64,000 bases of DNA from Paralichthys olivaceus (GCF_024713975.1 NC_091099.1:14427501-14491500); one strand, 5' to 3'; shown: positions 13,801 through 26,649, counted from the first letter of the stretch. A program made the numbers and translations. The notes: generated by a model from the letters alone, not told the origin.

Positions 13801-16223
13801 CAGTGAATGCTGCTGTGTTGGCCTGAAAAGACATTGATCAGCCACAACATTAAAACCACCTGACTGCACACAGTCTCTGAAGGTGTATTAAAGTATCAGA
13901 TTCGAATATCGTGAATTTGGAGACATATCCAATATCCAAGCCAACCACTCCTGAATAGTGGCAGTGGAGGTTATCCTTGTTTAAGATGGATGTCCTTGCC
14001 ATGTAGGGGTTTACTTAGTCTGAAACATTGTCATGGTGGAATATATACGTGTCAGGGTAACATCCACATGAATGCCAGTACCCAAGGTTTCTCAGGAGAA
14101 CATTGCTCAGAGCATCACACCGTCTTTTTGTTTTTTCCCACGGGGCATCCTGTTGCAATCTCTTCCTCAGGTAAATGATGCACCCTGACGTTCCACATGA
14201 TGTAAAAGAAAATATGACTCATCAGACCAGGCCACTGTCCTCCATTGCTCAATGGTCCAGCTGTGAGCGCAATGTGCCCATTGTGCATGGGTACACAGTG
14301 AGCTGTGATGCTCTGTGTGTTCTGACAGCTTTCTATCATAACCAGCATTTCTGATACAGTAGCTTTTTCATGAGATTTGACCACACAGGCCAGTCTTCCT
14401 TCCCCATGCACTGTGCCATGGGTTCCCATCACCCTGTCACCAATTCAGCAGTTGTCCTTTCTTGGTATTCACTTTTTAGAGGTAGTGACTGCTGCGTTCT
14501 AGAAACATCACTCTACACCTGCCAGTTTGGAGATGCTCTAACTCTCATCTCGCGATCACAGTTTGGCCCTTGTCAAAGTTGTTCAGATCCATACTCTGGC
14601 CCATGTTAGTGCTTCCAACACACTAACCCTAATAAATTACTATTTACTTGCTGCCTAATATATCCCACCCTTTGAGAGGTGCTACTTTCATGAGAAAATC
14701 AATGTTGGTCACTTAACACTTCAGTGCTTTGTGTGTTATGGCTGAAAGCATAAATGTCTGTTACATCTTCAACAAATATGGTTAATTGTCCCACACTGAT
14801 AAATGATGCATTGCCTGAAATGTTTGCATTATAAATTCTAGATGTTTAATTATACATTGCTGGTTGTCCGGTACCCATGAGCTATAGTGGAGTAAAAGTT
14901 TAATTGAGTTAAATCTGGTTCCATACTGTGTGTGTGTGCAGCGCTCCAGGGCAGCCTTGCAGAGGTACCTATTCTACTGCAACCGCTACATGAACCACAT
15001 GCAGAGCCTGCGCTTTGAGCACAAGCTCTATGCTCAGGTCAAGCAGAAGATGGAGGAGATGCAGCAGCACAACATGTCCTGGATTGAGGTGCAGTTTCTG
15101 AAGAAGGCTGTGGATGTGCTGTGCCAGTGCCGCTCCACACTCATGTTCACTTACGTCTTTGCCTTCTACCTCAAGAAGAACAACCAGTCCATTATTTTTG
15201 AGGTATGTATATAAGAGACATTATTGCCTCAAATGTCTTAAATTCACAGAACAGTTTGTGCTGTTTATCCATTATAATATAATCTGAACTAATCGCTGTT
15301 TTCACACCAAAGAATCAGACTAAAACGTAACATGAAAGCAGTGACAAACCCATGTACTGGAATAGGCTAGAGAAAGCATACAACCTTTGATGATGTAACC
15401 AGTGACATCATCAACACTTGCCAAGTTTAAAGTTGATCGGCTCAGTGGTTGTCATGAAAACTGTTATCTATGAGCTGTGCTTCAGTCTTGCTTCAGTGCT
15501 TCAGTCTTTCAACTCGGATTACATTATTTAATATTCATAACAATTGTAAAACCACATTTCATTACTCAAAATGTCAAAATATCATCCTACATATTATAAG
15601 ATTACAATGCCAACATTACCTTTCTTCTTGTCTTATTCACATACGCTCTTGACGCGTTTGATCCAATCCCAACACTTCTCTGTACAGTCATATTTTTTTT
15701 TGGGAGACAGATTATACCAGGATGTTCTGGTCACATTTCCATTCATGGTTCTGCTCTGGCAGCAGATCTACTCTACTGACCAACACAGTCAGCTGGTTGT
15801 TGGGAGGGGCAAATGTGAAGAAATGGGCTCACAGTTCCTGTAGTCTGAGTTGGGCCTTATGCAGGACATCATGGATTACTGACATTTCTGTAGTCTGTGT
15901 TGGGACATAAAATATTTTTTGTCACCTTTTTTTTTTTTAAAAGAACAACCAGGCAGACCTGGAAAATGCCACTGAGGTGCTGTCTGGCTACCTAGAGCGG
16001 GACATATCCCAGGATTCCTTGCAGGATATCAAGCAGAAAGTACAAGATAAGTACAGGTCAGTGAAGGAGGAATGGTAATCCCTGTCTTCCACTGTTTGTG
16101 CATTCTTGGACTAAAATGAATGTCTCTTGTGTCTGTAGATACTGTGAGAGCAGGCGAAGAGTGCTGCTACAGCACGTGCATGAAGGCTATGAGAAGGACC
16201 TGTGGGAGTACATTGAGGATTGA
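4863..16223 (+). CDS. arih1: E3 ubiquitin-protein ligase ARIH1 (ariadne-1, RBR ligase)
   Basis: Complete gene of 14 coding exons, 529 aa: 4863-5150, 8732-8799, 8896-9043, 10916-11008, 11096-11151, 11817-11883, 12032-12138, 12282-12324, 12451-12522, 12933-13063, 13436-13493, 14942-15202, 15944-16056, 16139-16223. All junctions are GT-AG and keep frame. Order: acidic N-terminus starting [13 protein letters not shown]-like region ([20 protein letters not shown] onward); RING1 beginning CQICYLN; IBR ([17 protein letters not shown]-type ligands); RING2 with catalytic Cys329 in GGCNHM; C-terminal Ariadne domain ending EYIED-like (WEYIED). The family forms a thioester on the RING2 cysteine and works with neddylated cullin-RING ligases, using UBE2L3. 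The acidic/glycine N-terminus is about 28 residues shorter than human (557 aa). The ATG at 4863 gives the conserved N-terminus; an upstream in-frame TTG is not needed. Confidence 0.97.
5151..8731. other. arih1 intron 1, no embedded gene seen
   Basis: A 3.6-kb first intron, AT-rich, with no convincing exon on either strand. It holds an AC/TA-rich minisatellite at 7798-7862. A short palindrome-rich patch of 'gctagc/ttagctag' words lies near 5480-5510. Confidence 0.6.
7798..7862. repeat. Short tandem repeat, CACTACGTATACATACATATATA-type
   Basis: About two and a half copies of a unit of roughly 23 bp containing 'cactacgtatacatac'. Confidence 0.7.
9044..10915. other. arih1 intron 3, nothing recognised
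   Basis: 1.9 kb of AT-rich intronic sequence between the exon that opens RING1 and the exon that completes it. No exon, RNA gene or transposon end is recognisable. Confidence 0.5.
13835..14745 (-). mobile_element. Degenerate Tc1/mariner-type DNA transposon in arih1 intron 11
   Basis: The left end begins 'tgatcagccacaacattaaaaccacc'-like sequence and the right end mirrors it ('..tttgtgtgttatggctga'), the terminal inverted repeats of a common teleost Tc1-like family. Between them, transposase-derived sequence reads on the minus strand (for example around 14115-14432 and the 'tgctgcctaatatatccc' stretch near 14645). At about 0.9 kb it is shorter than full-length relatives and carries several frame disruptions and internal loss, so it is a dead copy. 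It lies antisense to arih1. Confidence 0.8.
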
Positions 16224-19200
16224 GGACACGTCCCAATGCAACGGACTCTTGAGTATCTTGACAAACTAGAGCGCTGATGCAATTTAACAGGGCAGCACTG
16301 GCCTTCTGCCGCCTTCCTTTGGCAAAACAACCACTTTTGCATCATTTTTCCTGGATTTGTTTAACAAAATCTTAAAAGTAAATTATATTTAAATAAAAGG
16401 TAGAGTAATAAAAAGAAAGTGTACTACAGTATTGTTAGCAACAGAGTGGAGTCTTGAGAAAGCAGAAAATCCATCTTAAACAAATACATCTTTTTGGCTT
16501 GTATTGTAACACCTCCCCTGAACTATCTTATTTTCCTCTGTTTTTTGCTTGTGAATCTTTTCTGTTTTGATTTTGACTTTTGTTTTCCCATTAGTGTGAA
16601 AATGTTTTCAATACAGCTTTAATTGTCCTGGCCATGTCTGCTATATGTGGTGAGATCCTTGTCTGGGTGGCTGAATGTTAATAGGCTGATTGCAAAGGGG
16701 CAAAGACATTTCAGGGGGGTGGGGAGAAAAAAACATCATAGAACAAAATAGCAAGTCTGTATTTTTCAATTTGTAAATAGTCCTTATGCATGGAAGTTAA
16801 AGAGCAAGAGTGGCACGTGTTTGCATAATTTTGAAATTTTGAAATATTTATTCTTTACCAATATTGATAAAGGTGTACTTGCCATGTAGGTTGAGTCTGT
16901 GTGATCCCTCCACAGTTTGTGGGGGTTTGGTTTTTGGCAATAAGGCATTCGCCATATCATCCTCAGTCTCTTCCCAGCTGTGCACAAGTTACACCTTATC
17001 ATTGGATCTAAATGGGGACTGATAGAAAGAATTTCTCTTAGTTGCCAAGCGATCAGATAAAGGATTCAGTTTTACAGTGCAAAGGAAAGGTCGTACGCAC
17101 CGGTTCCGTGCCCCTCTATTCTAACCGTTTGCTGTACCCTCTTAGTTGTTGTTAGAGGTGTTTAACATATAAGAAGATTACTAATTATTTGCAAGAGCCA
17201 AACTGAGTGACATTCACTCTTCTTTTTTTTTTTTTTCTTTGTTTCTTTCTTTTTCTCTCCTCCCAACATGGCTTGGAGTAGCCCTCTTAAAGCAAAGCTT
17301 GCACCTTGGGGATTGAAGGAGGGTAATAGAATGCACTGACAGCACAGCTTTGTAGTGCTGCTAATTGGGCTGGATCACTGTCAAACAGGGTCAGGCATTT
17401 GCATTACTCTTGCAGGGAAGACTTGGACGGGATGGGGCTGACGATGGCCGCACCTCTTTGAAGCGATCTCTCTCCTTGCAGTGAGACTGAACATTGCTTT
17501 AAACAGAGCTACACAGATGGACTTGCGTGATTCTTTGGCAGATGAGGAATATAGGGCAAACTTCTAAAGGTTGTAGGACTGTTTTATAACGCTGATATGC
17601 TTTTGCATTAAAGACTTTTTTTTTTCGCACATAGGTTGAGGATTCGACATTGAAATGTCAGTGCCCCTCCAGGTTTTGCATTGTGGTGGTTGCTCTGGTT
17701 GTCAAGCTCTATGCTTGTGGATGCTTGTTCATGTCTCTGGAATATGGCAGTCTTCACAAGATTGACTGGAGGGGGCATGAATACACAGGCACTGATACAA
17801 GTCAGGAGATGACACCAAAGTGTCAGCCATCATTAAAACACATCCTTTGTCCCAGTTTCCGATCTTTGGGGAATTCTCTCCCAAATGCTTCTTATGTGTT
17901 AAAACTCATTATTTTATCCTAGCAAATTATAAACTGTATTGTTTATTTGAATAAATGTCATGAGAAATCTCATTTTTGGGAGTACTGTGTGAGTCATTAG
18001 AGTAGGTTTGGTCTCAATCATATTAAGAACTCAAACATCCATGATGCATTTCTGCGCTATGTATTTTGCCAAGTAGTGTACTACAGAACTAGATAGAGCT
18101 GTCTTCCAGAATAGCGTGAATTTCAATTGGTAACTTATTGATTCATTTTGATTTTTAGATGTTTGCTTGTTTTGCACCACTTTTAATTTGCAGATTGTAC
18201 GATAAACAATCAAGTGGTTGTTTGTTTGATGTCACTTTTTGAATTGATTTTGTCTCAAGTCACAAACCAATGATGGCACGCGTTGAATGGATGATAACAA
18301 AAAGATGGGCTCTTTTCACTAATCTGTCTTGCAGGTAACACAGCAGCTATCACTACGACCATTAGGCTAATACGCTCTCCTCTGTTTTCATTGTGTCTGC
18401 TAGAAGATAATAAACATTTCATAATGTTTGAAGTAACAGAAGCAGCTACTTACATTAATCTGAGACATCCAAAAACTTTTAATACTTTTCTACATATCTT
18501 TTCTTTATGCTATCAAAGTTGTTTTATTTCCTATTAGTGTAAATTGTGGGAGAAATTAGTTGTCTGTTTTGGAGAAAATATTAAAGTGCAAAATGTTGCA
18601 AACATTGTTCTGACATGGGTGGTTGTTTGATGATCGACAATGCTTTTTGTTGTAACAGCAGCCATTTTAATTAAATGAAGAAAAAAAATCTTTCCCCACA
18701 ATCAATATGAGTTTTTAATCTGTGTCACATGTACAAGCTCTGCCATTCCCTGCCAATGCAGCAGCACTTCCAAAAGTTTCAAAAGGGGTTTTGCAACTCA
18801 AGCCTTGCCACTGGATGGGGACAAAGACACGGTCTCCTTAAAAGGTAATATTTACAGAAGGAACTGCTCTTTTTTTAAGTGCTTTGTCCTTTACAGCATG
18901 ATAAAACTGACAAACTTGTTATCTGTAGTTTGACAGGTTAAAATAGTTCTTAGCTGCAGCAGACTCAGTAATCACAGTGTGTTTCAAGATCGTATGGTCA
19001 GTGGTAACAACAGTCCACAGTTTTAAAAAAAATTATATAAAACTCTCAAAAATATGTATTGTCAGAAACCTATGGAATCACTCCATTTATTTATGACAAC
19101 AGTGAAAGAAACAATTCAGTCTGCACAAGTCTTATAAAATGATACAAAAATTCAAAATAACATACAATGAAGTGAAAGTCTTCAGGTTCACAGTGATTGA

Positions 19201-19867
19201 AAACACTGCGACATAAGAGCATCTCAGCAGCCTGCGTGTCAACGAAGACAACTTGAGCAGATCAGTACAGAATATCTGAAAGTCCGTCCAGCCTCAGTAA
19301 CACACAACAAAACAACCACAATCATCAGGGTAAAAAACAGAAGCCCTCTGCTATCACGACATGCTGACACTATTACTGTAAACCCACAAACACAGGGCCC
19401 GCACCGTCTAACAGTTAATTTGCTGGTTTCTTTCCCACTAGCAAATAAAGGGAAACTAAAAGATTAACTTCTCTTTTTTTAAACCAGAAAAGTGGAAAAT
19501 GATTTAAAAGTCAAATGCAAAACTTCACATATGCTTAATTTTTTTTTCTTTTTTTAAAGAGTTGTATATTTATTTTTTTCATTATGGCTGCTGACCTTTC
19601 TGTGACAAAAACGAATTAGTTAATAAACCAGAAACGCCACATGAGTCAATGATAAGAGTAACAAAATGCTACATATGGTCCGTCTTTAAAGAAGAATGTG
19701 CCCTGTGGCTCTAAAGTGACAAAGCTGACCTACAAAAACAAAAATTCTGTCCGACTTCTTTATTCAAGAAGTCAAACAGATAATTTAAGGCCTATCAGCA
19801 AACAAACCATTTCCAAACTGCACAATTACCAAAACAAAACTGGCTGAGTGACATTTGTATGACGGAA
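16224..19867. other. arih1 3' UTR and convergent intergenic region
   Basis: Downstream of the arih1 stop, AATAAA-type signals occur near 16391, 17949 and 18407; ARIH1 3' UTRs are long in other vertebrates, so a far site is plausible. On the opposite strand, TTTATT words near 19083 and 19567 could serve as polyadenylation signals for the minus-strand gene ending at 19868. No additional gene is seen. Confidence 0.5.
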
Positions 19868-22800
19868 CTAATCATCAATTTTCAACCAGCCCTTTTTATA
19901 GTCTATCAGCAGCTCTAAGTAGTACTTCCACTCTGGCTCGCTGTCATACCTGACCTCAAATATAGTCTTTAGAGGGTTGGTGTGGGCCTCATGGACACGC
20001 AGCACCTCTCCTCTATACCACACTTCTGATTTGTCGTCTTCTTCATACAGGTGGCATATCCTCTTTCCCACTAGGTCAGGGTAGTAGATCCTCAGGGCCC
20101 TCTGAGCCCTCTGGACGGCCGAACGAAGCACCCATCGCCTCCTGTGCTCAGCGCTGTGGCAGGCAGACAAGTAGGGACAGTATTTGATCTTCAAGAGGGA
20201 TCTGCGTTTTCTTTTGGAAGAGCTGCTGAGGGGTCTCAATGTGTGAGAGAAGCTACCAGTTCTCTGCGACTTGTGGGTCGCTTGGGGCATCCTCTTGTCT
20301 CCCTCCAATCCCTCGGTTTTTGAGAAGGAGGGATCATCTAATGTCCCAGAGTCTGACACCGTTTGGTAGTGGGCCTTTTTTCTGTTGAGGCCTTCGCTAA
20401 ACATCCTTCTCAGTTTGAGAATCACGCCTGAGCAAGTCTTAGATCTAACCTGAGTCTTAGCTGATCCTACAGACTGATGAGCAGGCTGCAGAAGGGAGTA
20501 TTCCTCCGTTTCTGTGTCAGTGGGAGACATAGAAAGCTCGTCCAAGGTTAAAGGACACATCCATGAATTCTCAGATGATAGGCTCAGTGGATTGAGTGAG
20601 GAATCCGGCTCTGCAACTGCACCGTCACTTCCTTTGTCCTTACTCACTTCAGACTGACTGGCTCTCAAGTTTCTCTTGCACAATTCTTTCAGCATTCCTT
20701 CATTTACAGAGTCGCCTGCTTCTTCCTTATCTGACAAACTGTTGTCCAGAAACCTGCGCCTCGAGCTGCTCTTTACCCTGCTTTTTGTTGTGTTAGTGTT
20801 CAATTGTGGTTTCATTTCCACGTCCTTTGCGTGTCCCTGTGGACGTAACTCTGGGGGGGAGACTGGTGAGGCGCTGATGTCTGAAAACACTGGGGCCTCC
20901 TCACTACCGTCGTCTTTCTCCCCATAAGCAGGATCGTCCATATCTAATCCTGCAACACAGGGAATAAGAAGAAGTCAAAACAAATACACAAATACGTCAC
21001 ATGTATAGGAAATAATTAATTTGCTGAAAAAACAGGAAGAGTTAAAGCGTTTATAGAATTTGGTCAGAGAGGGATGTTCACATGTTTTAAGTCCTAAAAA
21101 GCCAAGCTACCAACTACATAGTCCAACACCTCAGCACAGGTTGACAAATCGAGCTTATTCTGCACACGAGAACAAGGAGAAACCTGTTTTATTAATATCA
21201 GTAGATACGGTAACTGAGAGCAGAATCCCACACCATGAATCACCCTTTCTGCAGTGAGAGAGAGAGAATAGAAGTCTGTGGGAGGAAATGTGTAGGCTGT
21301 GGGGGGGGGGTCAGCTTCTACAACGGATGCCATCAGTCGAGGATAAAACAGCATCGAGTCGAGGGAAATGTTCAGATACCACGGTCAAGAGCTCCCAAGT
21401 CCCAACTGCTAATAAAGTCAGCACTGAATAGAAACCTGATTAAACCCAATGCAGTTAGTTGCAGTTAGCCTGTGCCAAATAAAATGAAAGCTGACAAAAG
21501 ACATGAAGTAAAAAGGCTAAAAGATAATGGACAAGTCTGGTGATGCTCTACATTTCTCCCTGGTGACAAGGAAAGCACAAAAACATTGAATTGATCCTTC
21601 TCAGCATGGAGCGTTACTGACCCTGTAGTGTGAGGGGTTTCAAATCTTAATGTCAGCGACTGAATCAGAGTCCGTCTGTTTTAAAAAAGTACATTTTTGA
21701 TATTTGCAATTCAATTATTATTGGCTATCAGGACATGAAAAGGACCTCAACAAATCATAATCATTGAGATTTGAAAATTGGTTAGTGTGCAGCAGGCATT
21801 ATTTAACTGAGGATACTATACTGAGTTGATCAGCATGGACAGTTTATTTTTTTACTCTCCTTCAAAGTCTCCTGCAACTTCAAATGCTATCTAACAACTA
21901 ACTAAACAAATATTCAGCTGAAAATAGTCAAAACTAACTGAAGAAAAAAAAACACATTACTGGTTCGGCTCGTTTCATTTGATTTGACTATAACGAAACA
22001 GATCATCATCGGTCTTGTCTTTTAAACTCACGATGATGTTCACAATCTTCAACACAAAGGGCTCAGAAACATGCCAATGCTCAGTCTGATCCTCAGTGTG
22101 CTGCAGAATGTCCCTTCCTTCCTCCTGTGCTATGACCCAACAGCTGGACCTACACTCTGCACCCCTTCCCTCCACCCATCTATAACAATGTAGTCGTGTG
22201 ATTGGTCAGTGGCTGTGGGCACAAACTGTTGGTGTTATATAAAACAGGGAAAAAAAAAAAGCAAAGAACAGGAGATCGAGGGACAACATAAAAAAATTAA
22301 TATACCTGGACTCTCTTTTGGACGTCAGGTGAAGTTGATTCTGTAAAAAATAAATGGATTTTATATTGAATATGTATGTATTGAATGAATATGTTGCTCT
22401 GTTCTTTACAAGAAAGGGCCAGTAATGCAGAACATATGACTAAAAGGCAGCTTGAAGGAAAACTAGATACAGTTAGCTGTCAAAATGTTTTATTCTAAAA
22501 TCCACACAAATCTCTAAATCACACCCAAAGGGGATTTCCAAATATCTGCAAGGGAAGGCAGGAAGCGCTGTAACTTTGGCCATCATGTTGCACACACAGT
22601 GCAACAAATGATCACAGTAAAGAAGCACGTGTCAGGAAACAAGGATTTGTACGTGGAACAGCATCATATGAATGGTTTCAATGTGTCTTGTGATCCATTA
22701 TAAGCAACATTAAGAACAACAGACGTAATTTTTCCCTCATGACTTACATTTGTATGACTGCCAGACAAATAAGCTGTGCTTAACTGAATAAATAAGTTGC

Positions 22801-25800
22801 ACTCTCAAAACTGAAAAGCAGAAGTAGTCAAATTTTATTTTAAAAGTTATTTGTGTCAGCAACGTATGTGTCTATTCTCTTTTCATTTCGTGTCTCCTTC
22901 ACCAACATGTTTGCTTCAGTGTTCGTCATTGGTGGTTGGTGTCCAGGATACCCCAGGAGGGGTAATTAACACAACTGTTGCTCATTGTGACATGTCTCAT
23001 TTGTGTGCCTTGATACTACCAAGAGACTAAATGCCATGTTTACATCCCAGGGTGTCATTAATATGGAAAATGGTCATTTTTCTTTTTCAAAAAGACTAAA
23101 ACTTCCATTCCTACCTTTCTTTCTTTACTTTGAAGAAATTCAATGTACTGTAACTCTGACATGCACTTACCCAGGTGTTTGCAGACACAAGAGTAATACA
23201 AGATGTTGACCACGTCTGCGTAGATGTCAGGCAAGTGTTTGAGGGACATCAGCCTCCTGAGGCGGGAGGAGCAGGCCCGTTTGTGAAGCTGGATGAGGAT
23301 CTTCTCTTCGGACAGCGTCGTAGGCCGAAGCGCCACTTTGTGCTCGTGCAGGACCTGGTCGATGAAGCTGACCTGGACCATCGGGAACAGCAGCTCCTTC
23401 ATCACCAGCATGGGCAGGAACACCGCCCCCGTCCGCATGACGTGCGGAAAAGGACACAGCTCCTGGGCGGTGTACTCTTTCAGCCTCTCCAGGACCTTGT
23501 GGAGAGCAGACTTCATCTCCTCGTTGAGCCACACCTCTCGGGCTCTCGCACCCAACAGACACGACACTTTCTGGACTTTGGTTGAAGCGGATGCAGGCTC
23601 TGTAAGTGGCAACTCGGACAACCAGGTTCTGAGCTCCTGTTCTGAAGAAGCTGACACAGATTTTGATATCAGCTTGCAGAGGGAATGGTGTAACTCAAAG
23701 AAATGCTTGCGGACTGGCGTTTCAGGCTCTTGTTTTGGAATCATCTCAATTACTGGCTGTGCAGGTGGTTTCTCAGGTGGTGGTGGAGCAGGATTGGAAT
23801 GTTTCATATCAGGGAGAATGATTCTGTAGCTGGAAAGTTTTAAACACTGGGGAGGAATGTTTTTGAAATTTATTTTGCTCTCAGGTGGCTGAGGTGGAAT
23901 AGTGGGTTTGGATTGAAGGGTTGACACCCGCTCCTTCAGTGTGCTTGCATCACCCTCAGAATACAAACTCTTCTTTCCAGTCAACTCAACGGTTTTTGAC
24001 TCATCTGAAGTCTCGCTTTCATCTGCAACTGAGGCTTCGATTTCAGGTTCATCAGGTTCACATTTCTTTATCACCAACATGGGCACACAGTCAGAAGAAT
24101 CAGCCTCTTCAGGCTCTTGTTTGATTGTAACTTTGATGCAGTGCTTCTGACTAACAGGAAACTCTTCTGTGTCCGATGGATCGGCTTGTTCCACTTTAAT
24201 AACTTTCTGTTCAAAGGTTTCAACAACAGCCTTCTCTGTTGGAGTATCTGGACAGATTTTTTTGGGAACGGGACAGACAACAGGCCGCTGTTCGTCTCCA
24301 TCTGACTTTTTTGCTTTGAAGTCTGGCTTGGGCTCAGAGGACTGGATGCTTCTTACAGGCGCTCTGCCCGGAAATAGCACTCCAGAGACCTGCAGGTACG
24401 CTTGGTACGGTGCCAGGCTGAAGACGCTGTCAATGACAGGCAAAGGAGGAGAGACAGTTTTATTTCCTGCTTGTACATTCTCCATTTCCACCTTTTGTCG
24501 TTTCTTCATGAGTCCCACTTCACATAAATCCCTACCCTCTTCTTTTATTTTGACTGGTGGCGATGGATAAGAAATGCTTCTCTTCAGGCAACCTTTAAGA
24601 ACCGAGCTGCCTGAAGTAGACGTGGGGGCATTGTCATTATTTCCTGTTGCATTAACAGGGGAATAAATAATTTTTCTGACATTGGCACTATTGGCTACAG
24701 CTGCGTGGATGCGATCAGCACTGTGACTGGGAGACTGTGGAAGCCATGCCGCCATGGAAACAGGATGCTGTGTGGCCTGGGCTTCACAGGAGGAATAGTC
24801 TGTGAGTCTTTTCAAGCCACCAGGTGAAAGGATGTGTGGGTCCATGTGCCAGTTGGAGAACGAGGGGAAAGGTCTGTTTACTTTTATCATGGGAAGTGAG
24901 AGGCCAAGTTGGCTGCCACATCTGGTGGGACTGGTTAGAGCCATGCCACGGAACGGTGAGTGAAGTTGTGACTGGGCGACGTGCAGGCTGCTGTTGGCTT
25001 TGTCCTTATGTGGGTTGGTTGCAGAGGTTAAGGGGTGATCCATACGTTGTCTGGTTGGGGACAGATTTATGCCATTACTGTGAAAACTAGGCGATGCATG
25101 TGGCCTTTTTTGGGGTGCTCTGATATGGCTTGGGATTACATTAAATCTAGGTACTGCATAACATGGATAGTCAAAGCCCTGTATAAAGGAATGGTTTGGT
25201 AATGTTTCAGTGCTAGGCAAAGGAATTTCACCACGAAATGACTGGGGCACGATGTAATGGTCCCTGGGGTTCGAACTTGTGTGTTTAAGAATAACAGGGA
25301 CATCTCTCTGCTTACTGCCCATGTTTTTACACCGTGTGCTGTTTTGTACCTCCTCATTTGCGTGGGTGTAGTAAAACACTGGGTGCTGTGTTAGCTGACC
25401 ATATTTGGACATGGGAGAGCGTTCCTGATAAACCTCTGAGGTCATATGCTCGTATGGAGGATGGGAGGGGTATTGGCTGGGGTAGCCTCTAGGGGAAGAC
25501 TGTAACCGTTGGCTCTGCTCGCTTAAAGAACCAAACAGAGTGCGAGTCGGGGTGCAGGGGTAACTGCTGTAGTTGGGGTCAATCACTGTAGGCAACGTCC
25601 TCCCTGCACTTGGGCTGTACGTCTCCACGCTGATCCTCTCCAGTGGTTCAGCACTGGGATCAAACTGTAAACCTCTCTGCTGCAGCAGCACCTCTTGTGT
25701 CTTTGTCTGGATAGCTGGTCTTTCAGCGTAGTGGGCATCACTTTGCATCCAGTCGTGCTTGTATAAAGGGTTTGGTATCCTCGGGGAGCCATGCTCCACA

Positions 25801-26342
25801 CTGTATCGGTGCCCTATAACGCAGCCCAGCTCGTTACAGCAGGGGTTATGTCTGTAAACTGGCTTTGGAATTGCAAGGTAAACAGAGTTTTCGGATGGAG
25901 GAGATGAATTCTCACCTCTGCTTGTATGTTTCCTCACAGCAGCTGTGGGGCTGCCCAGCCCTGGACTTTTAGTGTATAAGGTAAAGCCCTGTTTAACTGG
26001 GCTGTGACACCGGGAGGAAGACTGAGAATGATGGTCCTCTGGAGAATTGCTGTCTTGCCTGTAAAATATGTGGTTTTGCCCCTCCATGCCAGAGAGGTGA
26101 CTCATAGGACTTCGGCCATCCTGCAGCGAGGTCTTTGAGCTGCTCCACGGTGGAGTGAATCCTGCGCCGTCCTTTCCTCTGGGGTCATATGTTAAGTAGG
26201 CCCCGCTGTACTGCTTATCCAGGTAGCCAGACATATTTTGCGGCTTTGGTAGAACTGTGGCTGCTGTAGTCCCGTCGAATAAAGGCATCTTGCTTTGAAA
26301 CGCTGGGCCAACAAGGGTATGTATGGCCTGGCTGTTCATCAT
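19868..26342 (-). CDS. C15orf39-family protein with C-terminal Spin/Ssty (Tudor-like) domain
   Basis: Two coding exons, 26342-23171 and 20949-19868, join in frame (phase 1: CTG G|GA TTA GAT ATG) to give 1417 aa. Start ATG at 26342; the exon opens at an acceptor at 26384. The first 1057 residues match human C15orf39: PVIDSVFSLAPY near the middle, proline-rich linkers, and a conserved block with CPFPHVMRTGAVFLP and ALRPTTLSEEK near residues 970-1030. The last exon encodes a disordered basic Ser-rich stretch, then residues about 1350-1417 (LVGKRICHLY .. EVWYRGEVL .. FEVRYDSEP .. YYLELLIDYKKGWLKI), which resembles one Spindlin Spin/Ssty repeat (compare Spin1 IGKAVEHMF .. DEWRGMVL .. YQLLDDYKEGDLRI). 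Human C15orf39 as I recall it lacks this. The function is unknown; the domain suggests a nuclear chromatin-linked role. Alternatively 19868-20941 (357 aa from its own ATG) could be a separate gene. The C15orf39 match is firm; the joined structure is my inference. Confidence 0.8.
22306..22340 (-). other. Candidate alternative 35-nt exon in the C15orf39-like gene
   Basis: On the minus strand a good acceptor (TTTTTTACAG) precedes 35 nt followed by a donor (CAG|GTATATT). Spliced after 23171 it continues the first ORF by 12 codons, then meets GAT TAG in the last exon, ending the protein. The ATG of the 357-residue downstream ORF follows that stop by two bases. It may be a real alternative exon, a poison exon or a chance splice-site pair; there is no transcript evidence. 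Confidence 0.3.
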
Positions 26343-26606
26343 GTTGTAACTTTGTTGTGATGGTGCACGGATGTGGCTGCAGATCTAAAAACACAAAAAT
26401 AAAACAAGAATGACACACTGGCATTATTTTTTAACAATGTTTTGCTAGATTAGTTCAAGAGATTAGTCTCTTTCATTAGCTGGGATACACCCAAGTCATT
26501 AGACATGAGGGCAGAATACATAACAGAAAAATACACTTCACACATTTAAAGGAATTATTGTTATTTAACTTCTTACTTGAGGCATTTTCTAAACATTGAA
26601 AGATCT

Positions 26607-26649
26607 TGTATGTATGTATGTATGTATGTATGTATGTATATATATATAT
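26607..26649. repeat. (TGTA)n(TA)n microsatellite
   Basis: About eight TGTA units grade into TA repeats. Confidence 0.9.

Noticed and set aside
23058-23170. Unspliced C-terminus of the C15orf39-like ORF (through 23058)
   Set aside because: A strong GTAAGT donor at 23170 ends the conserved region; the read-through residues do not match the family.
23175-23829. Long plus-strand frames opposite the C15orf39-like exon
   Set aside because: Shadows of a real GC-richer coding exon on the other strand; no homology recognised.
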